Shown: positions 17,800 through 26,217 of the stretch, piece by piece | How positions within the stretch are numbered: the first letter of the stretch is position 1 | Layout of the letters: each line of letters begins with the position of its first letter | Assembly: GCA_041749015.1 (NCBI GenBank) | Contig: JBGTCD010000084.1 | Span: 1 to 64,000 of the forward strand | Origin: JBGTCD01 sp041749015 | GTDB lineage: Bacteria > Bacteroidota > Bacteroidia > Cytophagales > Cyclobacteriaceae | DNA: 64,000 bases | Reading direction: 5' to 3' | Notes under the pieces: model-generated | What the model was told of the DNA's origin: nothing | Database searches by the model: none | What the model saw: only the letters and a program-made list of their open reading frames with translations | Position numbers and translations under genes: made by a program

Positions 17800-18261
17800 A
17801 TGTGTGAATTATCACCGGAAATAAAGCAAGGACTCGCAAAGCAATCTCTTGAATTAATTGCGCTAGAGATTAAAGGATTAGAAGTCCAATTGGATGCTCT
17901 GCAGGAGGCTAATCATAATGCCACCAAAAGTTCGGCAGGGGATAAATATGAAACCGAGCGTGAGCTCCTCAACCAGTCTCGTGGCGTTCTGGAAAATCAA
18001 CTCCATAGATTGATACGGCTGGAATCCCAAATTAGGACCTTAAAAATTGAAACCAATGAACGGGTTGTACCGGGTGCTCTTGTCAAACTGGATATGGGGA
18101 TGATTTGGGTAAGTGTTGCCTTTGGCAAGGTCAGTTACCATGGAATAGATTATCAACTTGTATCAGCCGATGCGCCATTGGTACAGGCCATAACCGGGCT
18201 GGGGAAGGGGGACTCCGGTCATTTTAATGGAAATAAAGTGGCTATCAGGGAAATAATTTAG
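17800..18261 (+). CDS. GreA/GreB-like protein
   Basis: A 153-residue protein built like a Gre transcript-cleavage factor: an N-terminal helical hairpin of about 90 residues followed by a small beta domain (VVPGALVKLDMG...). The segment KSSAGDKYETERELL is the Gre-like coiled-coil tip region that would reach the RNA polymerase active site. The C-terminal domain is degenerate, so I cannot say whether it rescues backtracked polymerase or acts in another way. A near-consensus promoter element TACCTTCG sits about 30 bases upstream. Homologues in Bacteroidota are often labelled hypothetical or misnamed. Confidence 0.65.
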   Translation: MCELSPEIKQGLAKQSLELIALEIKGLEVQLDALQEANHNATKSSAGDKYETERELLNQSRGVLENQLHRLIRLESQIRTLKIETNERVVPGALVKLDMGMIWVSVAFGKVSYHGIDYQLVSADAPLVQAITGLGKGDSGHFNGNKVAIREII

Positions 18262-18282
18262 TTTAGATAGCAGATACATAGG

Positions 18283-18346
18283 CGATATTTAGTGAATATA
18301 ATCACTGAATAACGCGATATTTGGTGAATACGATCACCAAATATCG
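18283..18346. promoter_or_regulatory. two abutting 32-bp palindromes, probable operator of the ATPase gene
   Basis: The second unit (18315-18346) is a perfect inverted repeat: CGATATTTGGTGA, a 6-base spacer, then TCACCAAATATCG. The first unit (18283-18314) is a diverged copy, with arms CGATATTTAGTGA and TCACTGAATAACG. The units touch without a gap and end 29 bases before the ATPase start codon, where a promoter would lie. Two tandem dyads at an exact 32-base period suggest paired repressor dimers on one face of the helix. Similar palindromes may be autoregulatory sites of this ATPase family; that is inference. Confidence 0.75.
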
Positions 18347-18375
18347 TATATTTACCCAAACAAAAATGTCTTTTT

Positions 18376-19506
18376 ATGATAAATAGGGTAATAGAGGAAA
18401 GGTTAATTGATAAAGTTGATTATAAAAAGGCCATAGTGCTTCTGGGTCCACGCCAGGTTGGGAAAACCACATTGGTAAAAAAGATTGCTGGTCAGTTAGA
18501 CCCAAAGTATTTATATGTCAATGGTGACGACCCTACAATTCAGCTACTATGGTCTAAATTAGATTTAGCAGGAATTAAGGCCATGACAAGTGGCCAAAAG
18601 GTAATAGTAATAGATGAAGCCCAAAGGATCAATAACATTGGACTTATTGCTAAAATGATCATTGATCTAAATCAAGACATTCAGTTATTTATTTCGGGAT
18701 CCTCTGCTTTAGAATTATCTAGTATAATTAATGAACCTATGACTGGTCGAAAATGGGAGTTTAGGTTATACCCAATTTCTTTCCAGGAATTAGTCAATGA
18801 ATTATCCTTAAATGAAGCATTAACCAATATTGAAAATTACTTAATTACAGGCACCTACCCGGAAGTAATCAATAACCCAAATCATTCAAGGGAGGTCCTT
18901 TCCAACCTAGCCGGAAGCTATTTATACAAAGATATATTGGAGTTAGCAGGAATTAGGAAGCCAGAATTGCTCCTGAAAATTTTACAAGCTTTGGCTTGGC
19001 AAGTAGGAAATGAAGTTTCTTACAATGAACTGGCGCAAACTGTTGGAGCAGATAAAAACACCGTGAGCAATTATATTGACCTCCTCGAAAAAGTTTTCGT
19101 CATTTTTAGGCTAAATCCCTTATCACGGAATTTGAGAAATGAAATAAATTCCAGTCGGAAAATTTATTTTTATGATAATGGAATCCGAAATACGATCATT
19201 AATAACTATGCACCATTAATACAAAGGAACGATGTGGGCCAATTGTGGGAAAATTTCATGGTTAGTGAATTCAAAAAACGGCATGCCTATAAAATGTTTT
19301 TTGGAAATAGCTACTTCTGGCGAAGTAAAGATAAAGCAGAAATTGATTATTTGGTAGAATCTGATGGGACTTTCAAAACCTACGAAATTAAATGGAATCC
19401 TAGTGCTAAACCTAATTTTCCACAATCCTTTTTGAAAGCTTACAATCCTATTGAAAACAACCTTATTCATAGAGAAAATTTTTGGAAGTATCTATGTGAC
19501 TTTTAG
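18376..19506 (+). CDS. AAA-family ATPase with DUF4143 domain
   Basis: A 376-residue protein. The N-terminal AAA_14 ATPase has Walker A LLGPRQVGKTTLVKK (about residue 24), Walker B KVIVIDEAQRI (about 76) and sensor-like ISGSSALEL. A winged-helix-like segment follows (YNELAQTVGADKNTVSNYID, about 217-236). The C-terminal DUF4143 domain ends in a nuclease-like KAEIDYLVE...YEIKW pattern (about 320-340), as in restriction-type nucleases. The family is common in genomes as a solitary gene and is not understood; defence or mobile-element roles have been suggested. A 6-codon ORF (ATG 18366) overlaps the start. Low GC and the palindromic operator mark it as an autonomous accessory unit. Confidence 0.9.
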   Translation: MINRVIEERLIDKVDYKKAIVLLGPRQVGKTTLVKKIAGQLDPKYLYVNGDDPTIQLLWSKLDLAGIKAMTSGQKVIVIDEAQRINNIGLIAKMIIDLNQDIQLFISGSSALELSSIINEPMTGRKWEFRLYPISFQELVNELSLNEALTNIENYLITGTYPEVINNPNHSREVLSNLAGSYLYKDILELAGIRKPELLLKILQALAWQVGNEVSYNELAQTVGADKNTVSNYIDLLEKVFVIFRLNPLSRNLRNEINSSRKIYFYDNGIRNTIINNYAPLIQRNDVGQLWENFMVSEFKKRHAYKMFFGNSYFWRSKDKAEIDYLVESDGTFKTYEIKWNPSAKPNFPQSFLKAYNPIENNLIHRENFWKYLCDF

Positions 19507-19577
19507 GATCTGGCAAAAAAGTCGAAAAAATTATTGACCGGATTAATCAGATGTAATGGAGGGAGGTCTGTAACGTA

Positions 19578-20129
19578 CTATTGATACAAATAAAGAAATG
19601 ACTCCTTAAGGTAATTGTTCTCGAAGATTTGTTTCAGCTTTCGTCCTTGTTTTTGCATATGCTCGCTACCAAGATCGTCGAGCTTTACCAGACCCGAGAT
19701 TTTGATGGTCGCCTCCAGGGTATCGTCTGCGGTTAGTTCCAGAATGAATTTTGCCCTTGTGTACCAGTATTGGCTCAGCTTGCAGGCAATGGTTATTTTA
19801 TTGAGACGCTTTTTTTCAGATTCTATTTTCCAGTTTTCCATTGGGATTATTTCCTTCACTGCCATAGGTACACCTTCCTCTGAAAACCATTTCTTTACCT
19901 GAGGTGTAAGGTGCGACACAGGGTATAACCAGGTTTCCTGCCATACGCTAAAGTTCATTGGAAGGAAGGTGTAGCCCAGTGCCATCAATAGCCCAAAGAC
20001 TACTGCTTGAGAAAAAATAGTATGGGTATCAGGATAGAGAGTTTTAACCAGAATATAGTACAGTAAACTGAGCAGGAAAAAGCTGGTGATAAACCTTAAA
20101 AATAATTTAAAAAACCCGAAAGAATTCAT
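19578..20129 (-). CDS. hypothetical membrane-anchored protein coupled to aroA
   Basis: A 183-residue protein of unknown function. Two hydrophobic segments lie near the N-terminus (about 8-28 and 36-58). A soluble domain of about 120 residues follows, with alternating strands (WKIESEKKRLNKITIACKLS; AKFILELTADDTLEATIKIS), which may face either side. No family was recognised. Its start codon overlaps the aroA stop (ATGA), so it is translated after aroA from the same message, although nothing links it to aromatic synthesis. Confidence 0.75.
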   Translation of the reverse strand: MNSFGFFKLFLRFITSFFLLSLLYYILVKTLYPDTHTIFSQAVVFGLLMALGYTFLPMNFSVWQETWLYPVSHLTPQVKKWFSEEGVPMAVKEIIPMENWKIESEKKRLNKITIACKLSQYWYTRAKFILELTADDTLEATIKISGLVKLDDLGSEHMQKQGRKLKQIFENNYLKESFLYLYQ

Positions 20130-21349
20130 GCGGGCTTAATTTCTACTCCTGCGGACTTTAGGTCATCCCAGTACCGAGGATAGGATTTTCGAACTACGGT
20201 TTGGTCCTCTATTTCCAGTGTAGAAAATACTGCCAGCGGGGCAAATGCCATGGCCATCCGGTGATCATCATAGGTATTGATTACCACTTTTTCAGGAAAA
20301 TCTGTGCAAGGCAATACCTCCCATACCCCATTATTGGTGTCTTTCAAACCCCCACCAAATTTCTTCAGCTCCTGATCAAGGGCCTTTATTCGGTCGGTCT
20401 CTTTTATCCTGAGACTTTCCAGGCCAGTCATGGTGCAGGGGATATTTTTTGCGGAAAATACTACTGCTACCGTCTGGGCCAGGTCCGGGCAATGGGTAAA
20501 GTCCCAGTTCAGCGATTTGGTTTTTTCGCCCTTTGACAAGGTAGCACCCCGCTGGTCGAATGAAACTGATACTCCTGCATATTTCATAATCTCGATAATG
20601 GCCTTGTCGCCCTGGAGCTGATCAGGATTCAGGTCATTTAACCTGATGGTGCTTTGGGGTGCCAGTGCTGCCAAAGCCAGCCAATAGCTTGCGGCAGACC
20701 AGTCGGGCTCAATTTTGTATTGGACCGGCTCCAGTACCTGAGGTGGAACCAAGATGCTATTCCCTTCCCAGGTATGGGAAATCCCAAACAAAGCCATAAG
20801 GCTCAGGGTAAGGTCGACGTAAGGCTTGCTGCCAAGCACACCATCAATATGGATCTTAAGGCCCTGTGGCAGGGATGGGGCACAAAGTAATAATGATGAG
20901 ATAAACTGGCTGCTGATATGACCAGGCACCGTAACCTCATTAGTTATCTGCCTGGAAAACCTGTTGATCTTAAGGGGGGGATACCCTTCTTTTTTTTCAT
21001 ATGTAATGTCGGCTCCCAGGTTGGTTAAGGCTGATACCAGTGAACCTATGGGCCGCTCCTGCATTCTTTCGGTCCCTGTAAGGACCTTTCTCTGATTTGT
21101 TACTGCAAAATATGAAGTTAGAAAACGCATGGTGGTACCTGCATCTTGCGCATCAGCAATGGGCCCGGGATCGCTAAGGAGGGATTGCATGAGTCTTGTA
21201 TCCCGCGCCTCTGAAATATTCTCAAGTTGTGACCTACGGCCAGAGAGTGCGTCTAATATTAAGACCCTGTTGCTCACACTCTTGGAGGCCGGTAAGCTGA
21301 CTGATACTTCGGTAAGTCGATGGAATTTTTTTACAATAATTCGGGTCAT
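20126..21349 (-). CDS. aroA: 3-phosphoshikimate 1-carboxyvinyltransferase (EPSP synthase)
   Basis: A 407-residue enzyme that joins phosphoenolpyruvate to shikimate-3-phosphate, the sixth shikimate step. Seen are the N-terminal LPASKSVSNRVLIL, the AGTTMRFLTS loop, the C-terminal LRIKETDRIKAL and YDDHRMAMAFAPLA. The protein is slightly shorter than the usual 420-430 residues. It is on the same strand as aroB, the DAHP synthase gene and pheA, but a small gene on the opposite strand (ytxH-like) separates it from them, so it probably has its own promoter. It overlaps the downstream membrane protein gene by 4 bases. Confidence 0.95.
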   Translation of the reverse strand: MTRIIVKKFHRLTEVSVSLPASKSVSNRVLILDALSGRRSQLENISEARDTRLMQSLLSDPGPIADAQDAGTTMRFLTSYFAVTNQRKVLTGTERMQERPIGSLVSALTNLGADITYEKKEGYPPLKINRFSRQITNEVTVPGHISSQFISSLLLCAPSLPQGLKIHIDGVLGSKPYVDLTLSLMALFGISHTWEGNSILVPPQVLEPVQYKIEPDWSAASYWLALAALAPQSTIRLNDLNPDQLQGDKAIIEIMKYAGVSVSFDQRGATLSKGEKTKSLNWDFTHCPDLAQTVAVVFSAKNIPCTMTGLESLRIKETDRIKALDQELKKFGGGLKDTNNGVWEVLPCTDFPEKVVINTYDDHRMAMAFAPLAVFSTLEIEDQTVVRKSYPRYWDDLKSAGVEIKPA

Positions 21350-21396
21350 AGAGCAAAGTTAACAGGTCTTGAAAATAAATAAGGTGTAAATACAAA

Positions 21397-21419
21397 CTGA
21401 CGTCAACATTTGACGTTAG
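21397..21419. promoter_or_regulatory. inverted repeat between aroA and the YtxH-like gene
   Basis: CTGACGTCAA (21397-21406) and TTGACGTTAG (21410-21419) form a near-perfect dyad with a 3-base centre and one mismatch. It lies 48 bases upstream of the aroA start on the minus strand and 43 bases upstream of the YtxH-like gene on the plus strand, so a bound protein could control either or both. A TATAAT is found at 21425-21430. The role is inferred from position only. Confidence 0.45.
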
Positions 21420-21462
21420 ATTGGTATAATTTATGCAGTAGTATTTTAAAAATTACAAGAAA

Positions 21463-21645
21463 ATGAAAAGTAAACATGTAGCATTAGCTTTGGGAGTTGC
21501 AGCAGGAGCCGCCCTCGCTTTTCTGACCGCCACTAAAAAGGGCAAAGATACCCGTGAAGTCATTGGAAAAAAAACTAATGAGTTTTTCAGGAATTTTGTC
21601 AGTAAGGCCAGAAGAATGGACGACTCAGAACACAACTATGTTTGA
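21463..21645 (+). CDS. YtxH domain-containing small protein
   Basis: A 60-residue protein with one membrane segment (KHVALALGVAAGAALAFLTA, about 4-23) and a short basic, helical tail (TKKGKDTREVIGKKTNEFF). This is the standard layout of YtxH-like proteins, which are often stress-induced in other bacteria; the function is not known. It is on the plus strand between two minus-strand aro genes, and its last 10 bases overlap the end of aroB in convergent orientation. An imperfect palindrome lies upstream. Confidence 0.8.
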   Translation: MKSKHVALALGVAAGAALAFLTATKKGKDTREVIGKKTNEFFRNFVSKARRMDDSEHNYV

Positions 21646-22682
21646 TTTAACGACCATAAACAAGCTTCCCACGCTTTTCGGGGCTCAACCCGAATATCAT
21701 ACACGCCAATACCTGCTTCTCTGATCAGAGTGGCCAGGACCGCTTTGTCCTTATTTTTCTTATCCTGAAGGATCAGACTTTCAAAAACAGGCCAGTCCGC
21801 TTCCCGCAGATCAGGTTTAGCATATAAGCGCTCCACACAAGCAGAAATACTTTTAAAGTCTCCTTCTTTCAATCCTGAGAGGCCCATGGCCAATTTTGAT
21901 TCAGCTACCATGCCCCAGGCCACGGCCGCCCCGTGGGTTATTTTTCTGTTGCTGTCACGCAGCAATGTGCCTTCTATGGCATGACCGATTGTATGTCCAA
22001 AATTGAGTAATTTTCTTACTCCTTTTTCCGCAGGATCCTGTACTACGATTTTATGCTTAATCTCTACAGAGTGTTTTATTTCCTCAAGAGCCGGGATTTT
22101 GACCAGCTCCCTGGTGGATAATTTATCCCATTCCCCGGCATCAGCTATTAGTGCATGCTTCAGCATTTCGGCATAGCCTGAGAGTAACTCTATTTCTGGT
22201 AAGGTTTTTAAAAATACACTTGAGATGACCACCTTTTCCGGTTCTTTAAACATCCCAATATGGTTCTTCAATGCGCCAAAATCTACACCTAGTTTGCCGC
22301 CCACGCTGGCATCAACCTGAGCCAGTAGCGAAGTAGGAAAATTGATGAAATTGATGCCTCTTTTGTAAGTGGCAGCGCAAAATCCACCCATATCGCAAAT
22401 CACACCTCCACCAAGATTAATCAGGAGAGCACTCCGGTCAAGTTGGGCTTCGGTCATCGCGCCCCAAATCTTCTGACAGGTTTCCAGGTTCTTATTTTCC
22501 TCCCCACTCCTAATGAAAATTAAATGGTGCTCCGGGAGGCTGTTTTGAATTAGTGGATAACAGGCCTTGTGGGTATTTTCATCGACCAAAACTGCCACGG
22601 ATGAGTAGCTGGTCAATGCTTTATTATCAGTGATCCACCCACCCGGATCAGGGGCAAAAATGATATGGTCTGGCAGGCTCAC
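21636..22682 (-). CDS. aroB: 3-dehydroquinate synthase
   Basis: A 348-residue NAD- and metal-dependent enzyme that closes DAHP to 3-dehydroquinate. Seen are LINLGGGVICDMGGFCAATY (about 88-107), the metal ligands in GYAEMLKHALIAD and LLNFGHTIGHAIEG, and KHKIVVQDPAEKGVRKLLN. The start codon is GTG at 22682, directly after the TGA of the DAHP synthase gene (TGAGTG), with no ATG nearby in frame. It is therefore coupled to the upstream gene and probably translated by ribosomes that end there. Confidence 0.95.
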   Translation of the reverse strand: MSLPDHIIFAPDPGGWITDNKALTSYSSVAVLVDENTHKACYPLIQNSLPEHHLIFIRSGEENKNLETCQKIWGAMTEAQLDRSALLINLGGGVICDMGGFCAATYKRGINFINFPTSLLAQVDASVGGKLGVDFGALKNHIGMFKEPEKVVISSVFLKTLPEIELLSGYAEMLKHALIADAGEWDKLSTRELVKIPALEEIKHSVEIKHKIVVQDPAEKGVRKLLNFGHTIGHAIEGTLLRDSNRKITHGAAVAWGMVAESKLAMGLSGLKEGDFKSISACVERLYAKPDLREADWPVFESLILQDKKNKDKAVLATLIREAGIGVYDIRVEPRKAWEACLWSLNQT

Positions 22683-23747
22683 TCAGGTTTTGGATGGCTG
22701 TTTTTTCATTATTTCGGTCTGCACCTTCACGGATTCGTTGTGGATGATTTTATAAATTTCTTCCACAAAGGCCTGTGTGAGGGATTCCTTTTCTCCCCAA
22801 TCAGGCCGGGTTTTAAGAATCTCCTGCCACCGCTGTAGTTGGAATGCGGCAACGTTATTGTCCTTTTTGTATAAACCAATGAGCTCTGACATTTTCATTC
22901 TGGCGCCCAGGGCTTCAATAATTTCCCTGTCCAGATAATCAATTTTTTCCCTGAGTTCCTCCAACTGGTCGATGAAAACCTGATCTCCCGGGCTCGATTT
23001 TCTAAACCGGAGTTGTGACAGCTCCGCCCCAAACCGTGCCGGGGTCATTTGTTGTTTGGGATCACTCCAGGCATGGTCGGGGTCGGGGTGCACCTCGATC
23101 ATCAACCCATCATAATCCAGGTCAAGGGCTTTTTGAGCCACTTCAAACACCATATCTCTTTTGCCGGAAATGTGACTGGGGTCGCATATCAATGGAAGTT
23201 CTGGCATCTTACTTTTCAGTTCGATGGGAATCCGCCACATGGGCAGGTTGCGGTATTGGGTAGGCTGAAATGTCGAAAACCCTCTGTGGATGGCAGCGAT
23301 CTGCTTAATTCCGGCCCCGGCAATTCTTTCTATGGCACCAATCCAAAGCGAAAGGTCTGGATTTATTGGATTTTTGATCATTACAGGGATGTCCACCCCT
23401 CTGAGCGCATCAGCTATATCCTGAACATTAAAAGGGTTCACAGTTGTTCGGGCTCCAATCCACAACACATCTATGCCGGCATCCAAAGCCAGTTCCACAT
23501 GCTGGGGTGTGGCTACTTCGATGGTAAAGGGCAGGCCGGTGGCCTTTTTTACGTTTTTGATCCATTCCAGGGCGGGCGCTCCGATCCCTTCAAAGGAATT
23601 AGGTCTGGTTCTGGGCTTCCATACTCCTGCTCTGAGCATATCTACCCCTGCTTCTTTAAGGCCCAATGAGGCCTCCATGAGTTGCTCCTCCGTCTCTGCA
23701 CTACAGGGCCCGGCTACGATCAGGTGTTTCTTTTCTATTATCGACAT
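22683..23747 (-). CDS. bifunctional DAHP synthase / chorismate mutase
   Basis: A 354-residue fusion. Residues 1-260 are a short-form (KDPG aldolase-type) DAHP synthase that condenses erythrose-4-phosphate with phosphoenolpyruvate: GPCSAETEEQL, KPRTRPNSFEG, IKNPINPDLSLW and LICDPSHISGKRD. Residues about 270-350 form an AroQ-type chorismate mutase helix bundle (LREKIDYLDREIIEALGARM). In such fusions the mutase domain can let prephenate inhibit the synthase. The arrangement is known from Bacteroidota. It lies between pheA (21 bases upstream) and aroB (0 bases). Confidence 0.93.
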   Translation of the reverse strand: MSIIEKKHLIVAGPCSAETEEQLMEASLGLKEAGVDMLRAGVWKPRTRPNSFEGIGAPALEWIKNVKKATGLPFTIEVATPQHVELALDAGIDVLWIGARTTVNPFNVQDIADALRGVDIPVMIKNPINPDLSLWIGAIERIAGAGIKQIAAIHRGFSTFQPTQYRNLPMWRIPIELKSKMPELPLICDPSHISGKRDMVFEVAQKALDLDYDGLMIEVHPDPDHAWSDPKQQMTPARFGAELSQLRFRKSSPGDQVFIDQLEELREKIDYLDREIIEALGARMKMSELIGLYKKDNNVAAFQLQRWQEILKTRPDWGEKESLTQAFVEEIYKIIHNESVKVQTEIMKKQPSKT

Positions 23748-23768
23748 ATCAAAAAATTATTTACTGCT

Positions 23769-24839
23769 TTAACATAACTTAACATAACTTCCCAGCCATT
23801 TGATATCGTTTTCGTGGGAATTTAATATTTTTTTAACTGGCGCATCATCAGCATGGCCTTCAAACTCCAGGAAAAACCAGTATTTAAAGGTCTGACCGTT
23901 TCTGGCCGGATAGCTTTCTATTTTAGTCAGGTTGATGCCCGAAATATGAAACTCTCTTAAAAATTTTGCCAAACAACCTGGCTCATCGCCGAGCCGGGCC
24001 ACTATGGTAGTTTTGTCCTGACCGCTTTTCTGATTGATAAACTCCTTGCTGATAATGAGAAAGCGGGTGATATTATCCACAGAGTCTTCTACATTTTCAA
24101 AAAGCACAGGTAGGTTATACATCCTTGCAGCTACAGGGGAACATAATGCTGCTGAACCAGGCTCTTCCAATGCCAGGTTGGCTGCGCGAGAAGTTGAGGT
24201 TACAGGCACAAGCTTTACCTCATCTTCATCGAAATGGTTGGCAATAAAATCTTTGCATTGTCTGAAGGCGATGTCTTTGGAGTAAATCTTGGTGATTGAC
24301 TTGATTTGTTCAGAGGTGCTGGCAAAACAAAAGTGAACCGGTACTGGTATCTCTGCTACGATCATCACCGCATCTTTTACCAGCCTGTTGATGGTTTCCA
24401 ATACGATGCCTTCCTGATTATTTTCAAGGGGCACTACCCCAAACCTGCACCTCCCGGTCACGACCGAGTCGAATACTGCAGCAATATTTTTAAGGGGGAA
24501 ATACTGACTCATGGCCCCAAACCTGATCTCTGCTGCCTGGTGTGAAAAGCTTCCCTCAGGGCCCAGATAGGCGATTTTTTCTGGTAGTTCCACGTTGCGG
24601 CTTACGGCAAAAATCTCTAGAAATATGGCTTCTATGGCTTTTTTGTCAAGGATCCCCTCCGTCATAGATGACAGACGGTCTATGATGGCTTTTTCGCGCT
24701 CAGGTCTATATATAGTGGCTTTGGTGGCTTGCTTAAACTTACCAATTTCACGCACCCATTCCATCCGCTGGTTCAGCAGGTCTAGCAGTTGCCCGTCAAT
24801 GCCATCTATATTTTCCCGTATTTCCTCTATCTTACCCAC
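23769..24839 (-). CDS. pheA: chorismate mutase / prephenate dehydratase (P-protein)
   Basis: A 356-residue enzyme of phenylalanine synthesis. The AroQ chorismate mutase domain spans about 1-85 (IREN IDGIDGQLLDLLNQRM), the prephenate dehydratase domain about 90-270 (AYLGPEGSFSHQAA; VVPLENNQEGIV; DSVDNITRFLI), and a C-terminal ACT domain about 275-356 (GINLTKIESYPAR). The usual ESRP phenylalanine-binding motif reads ESYP here, so feedback control may differ. The start codon is GTG. It is the first gene of a pheA / DAHP synthase / aroB run and is divergent from proline dehydrogenase. Together with the next gene, two chorismate mutase domains are made from one transcript. Confidence 0.94.
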   Translation of the reverse strand: MGKIEEIRENIDGIDGQLLDLLNQRMEWVREIGKFKQATKATIYRPEREKAIIDRLSSMTEGILDKKAIEAIFLEIFAVSRNVELPEKIAYLGPEGSFSHQAAEIRFGAMSQYFPLKNIAAVFDSVVTGRCRFGVVPLENNQEGIVLETINRLVKDAVMIVAEIPVPVHFCFASTSEQIKSITKIYSKDIAFRQCKDFIANHFDEDEVKLVPVTSTSRAANLALEEPGSAALCSPVAARMYNLPVLFENVEDSVDNITRFLIISKEFINQKSGQDKTTIVARLGDEPGCLAKFLREFHISGINLTKIESYPARNGQTFKYWFFLEFEGHADDAPVKKILNSHENDIKWLGSYVKLC

Positions 24840-24927
24840 AGTAAAAAAATTATTTTCGCCTCAGGTCAACTTTAACCAAGGAATAAAGTTATTTAAAAAG
24901 ACCCGAATTACCCCAACGCATTATTTA

Positions 24928-24935
24928 TATATTTG
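24928..24935 (+). promoter_or_regulatory. candidate promoter -7 element for proline dehydrogenase
   Basis: TATATTTG matches the Bacteroidota TAnnTTTG element and lies 13 bases before the ATG at 24949, giving a very short leader. It supports the choice of this ATG over the longer open frame, which runs antisense into pheA. Confidence 0.5.
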
Positions 24936-24948
24936 CAATCATTGCCAT

Positions 24949-26130
24949 ATGAAAACCAGTACCAACATCAGTTTTGAGGATACCTCAATTGCCTTTTCAG
25001 CAAAAACAGATAGCGATCTGCGCAAGGCAAACTTTCTTTTTTCCATTGTAAAAAGGCCCTGGATGAACGCTTTGGCCACAGGAGCGGCAAATTTATCATT
25101 AAAAATCGGACTGCCCGTAAAAGGGATCATAAAAAATACCGTTTTCGCCCATTTTTGTGGCGGTGAAACCATTGAGGAGTGTCAAAAAACGACAGAAAAC
25201 CTAGGGGCATACGGCATAAGTACTATTCTGGATTATTCCGTTGAGGGGGCTACGGAGGAAGAGGGATTTGAAAAAACTACTCAGGAAATCCTGGATACCA
25301 TAGCCAAGGCAGCCAAATCCAAGCTTATCCCTTTTGCAGTATTTAAAATGACTGGAATAGCCTCCACACCGCTTCTCGAGAAAGTACAGGCTGGCACCCC
25401 ATTGACTGATTCTGAGGTGGCAGCATTTGGTAAGGTGGAAGCCCGGGTGGAGCGGATATGCAGGGCGGGTTTTGAAGCGGATGTGCCGGTGCTCATTGAT
25501 GCCGAAGAATCCTGGATCCAGGACCCTATCGATAGGATGGCTTACGCCATGATGAAAGAGTTTAATAAAAAGAAAGCCATTGTGTACAATACCTACCAGA
25601 TGTACCGGGCAGACATGCTGGATAACCTCAAGCGGGCCTTTCATTATGCAGCCATGGACACTTACTATCTGGGAGCCAAGCTGGTCCGGGGCGCATACAT
25701 GGAAAAAGAGCGTGACCGGGCTGAAGACATGGACTACCCGAGTCCCATCCGTCCCAATAAAGAGGCCACTGATGAGAGCTTTAATAAGGCCCTGGCTTAC
25801 TGTATGGATAACAAGCAGCGGATCCATCTGATGTGTGGCAGCCATAACGAATACAGTAATTATTACCTCACCCTGCTGATGGAGAAGCACAGCATGAAAA
25901 ACAATAATCCGGGGGTGTGGTTTGCCCAGCTCTATGGGATGAGTGACAATATTTCCTTTAACCTGGCTCAGGCCGGTTATAATGTAGTCAAGTACGTGCC
26001 CTATGGTCCGGTGAAGGCGGTGATGCCTTACCTGATTCGCCGAGCCGATGAAAATACCTCCGTGGGTGGACAAAGCAGCCGGGAGCTGGCCCTGATCCGC
26101 AAAGAACTAAAGCGGCGGCGGGGCAAATGA
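24949..26130 (+). CDS. proline dehydrogenase
   Basis: A 393-residue FAD enzyme that oxidises proline to pyrroline-5-carboxylate. Seen are the barrel motifs VLIDAEESWIQDPIDRM, YNTYQMYRADMLDNLKRAF, GAKLVRGAYMEKERDRAED, MCGSHNE, FAQLYGMSDNISFNLAQ and the proline-binding tail LIRRADENTSVGGQ. It is the single-function type, without the P5C dehydrogenase half of PutA. The frame is open far upstream, but ATG 24949 fits both the fold and the promoter. It resembles the eukaryote-like ProDH branch found in Bacteroidota. Confidence 0.92.
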   Translation: MKTSTNISFEDTSIAFSAKTDSDLRKANFLFSIVKRPWMNALATGAANLSLKIGLPVKGIIKNTVFAHFCGGETIEECQKTTENLGAYGISTILDYSVEGATEEEGFEKTTQEILDTIAKAAKSKLIPFAVFKMTGIASTPLLEKVQAGTPLTDSEVAAFGKVEARVERICRAGFEADVPVLIDAEESWIQDPIDRMAYAMMKEFNKKKAIVYNTYQMYRADMLDNLKRAFHYAAMDTYYLGAKLVRGAYMEKERDRAEDMDYPSPIRPNKEATDESFNKALAYCMDNKQRIHLMCGSHNEYSNYYLTLLMEKHSMKNNNPGVWFAQLYGMSDNISFNLAQAGYNVVKYVPYGPVKAVMPYLIRRADENTSVGGQSSRELALIRKELKRRRGK

Positions 26131-26217
26131 GTTTTTGGATTTAGCAGGAAAGGCAAATTCCTTTTCATAATAAATTCCCTAATTTTAAGCCTCCTGATTC
26201 ATTAAAATTAGAACTGT

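Noticed and set aside
18366..18386. Six-codon ORF overlapping the start of the DUF4143 ATPase gene as a regulatory uORF
   Set aside because: It is too short to separate from chance in AT-rich DNA, so it is mentioned only in the gene entry.
23049..23669. 206-codon plus-strand frame opposite the DAHP synthase gene
   Set aside because: It is the mirror frame of a gene with clear catalytic motifs and has no protein-like features of its own.
23769..23790. Tandem AACATAACTT repeats as a CRISPR or iteron
   Set aside because: There are only two 10-base copies overlapping the pheA stop codon, with no spacers or further units.
25201..26073. 290-codon minus-strand frame opposite proline dehydrogenase
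   Set aside because: It is antisense to a confidently identified enzyme, and its His/Ile-rich composition is that of a shadow frame.
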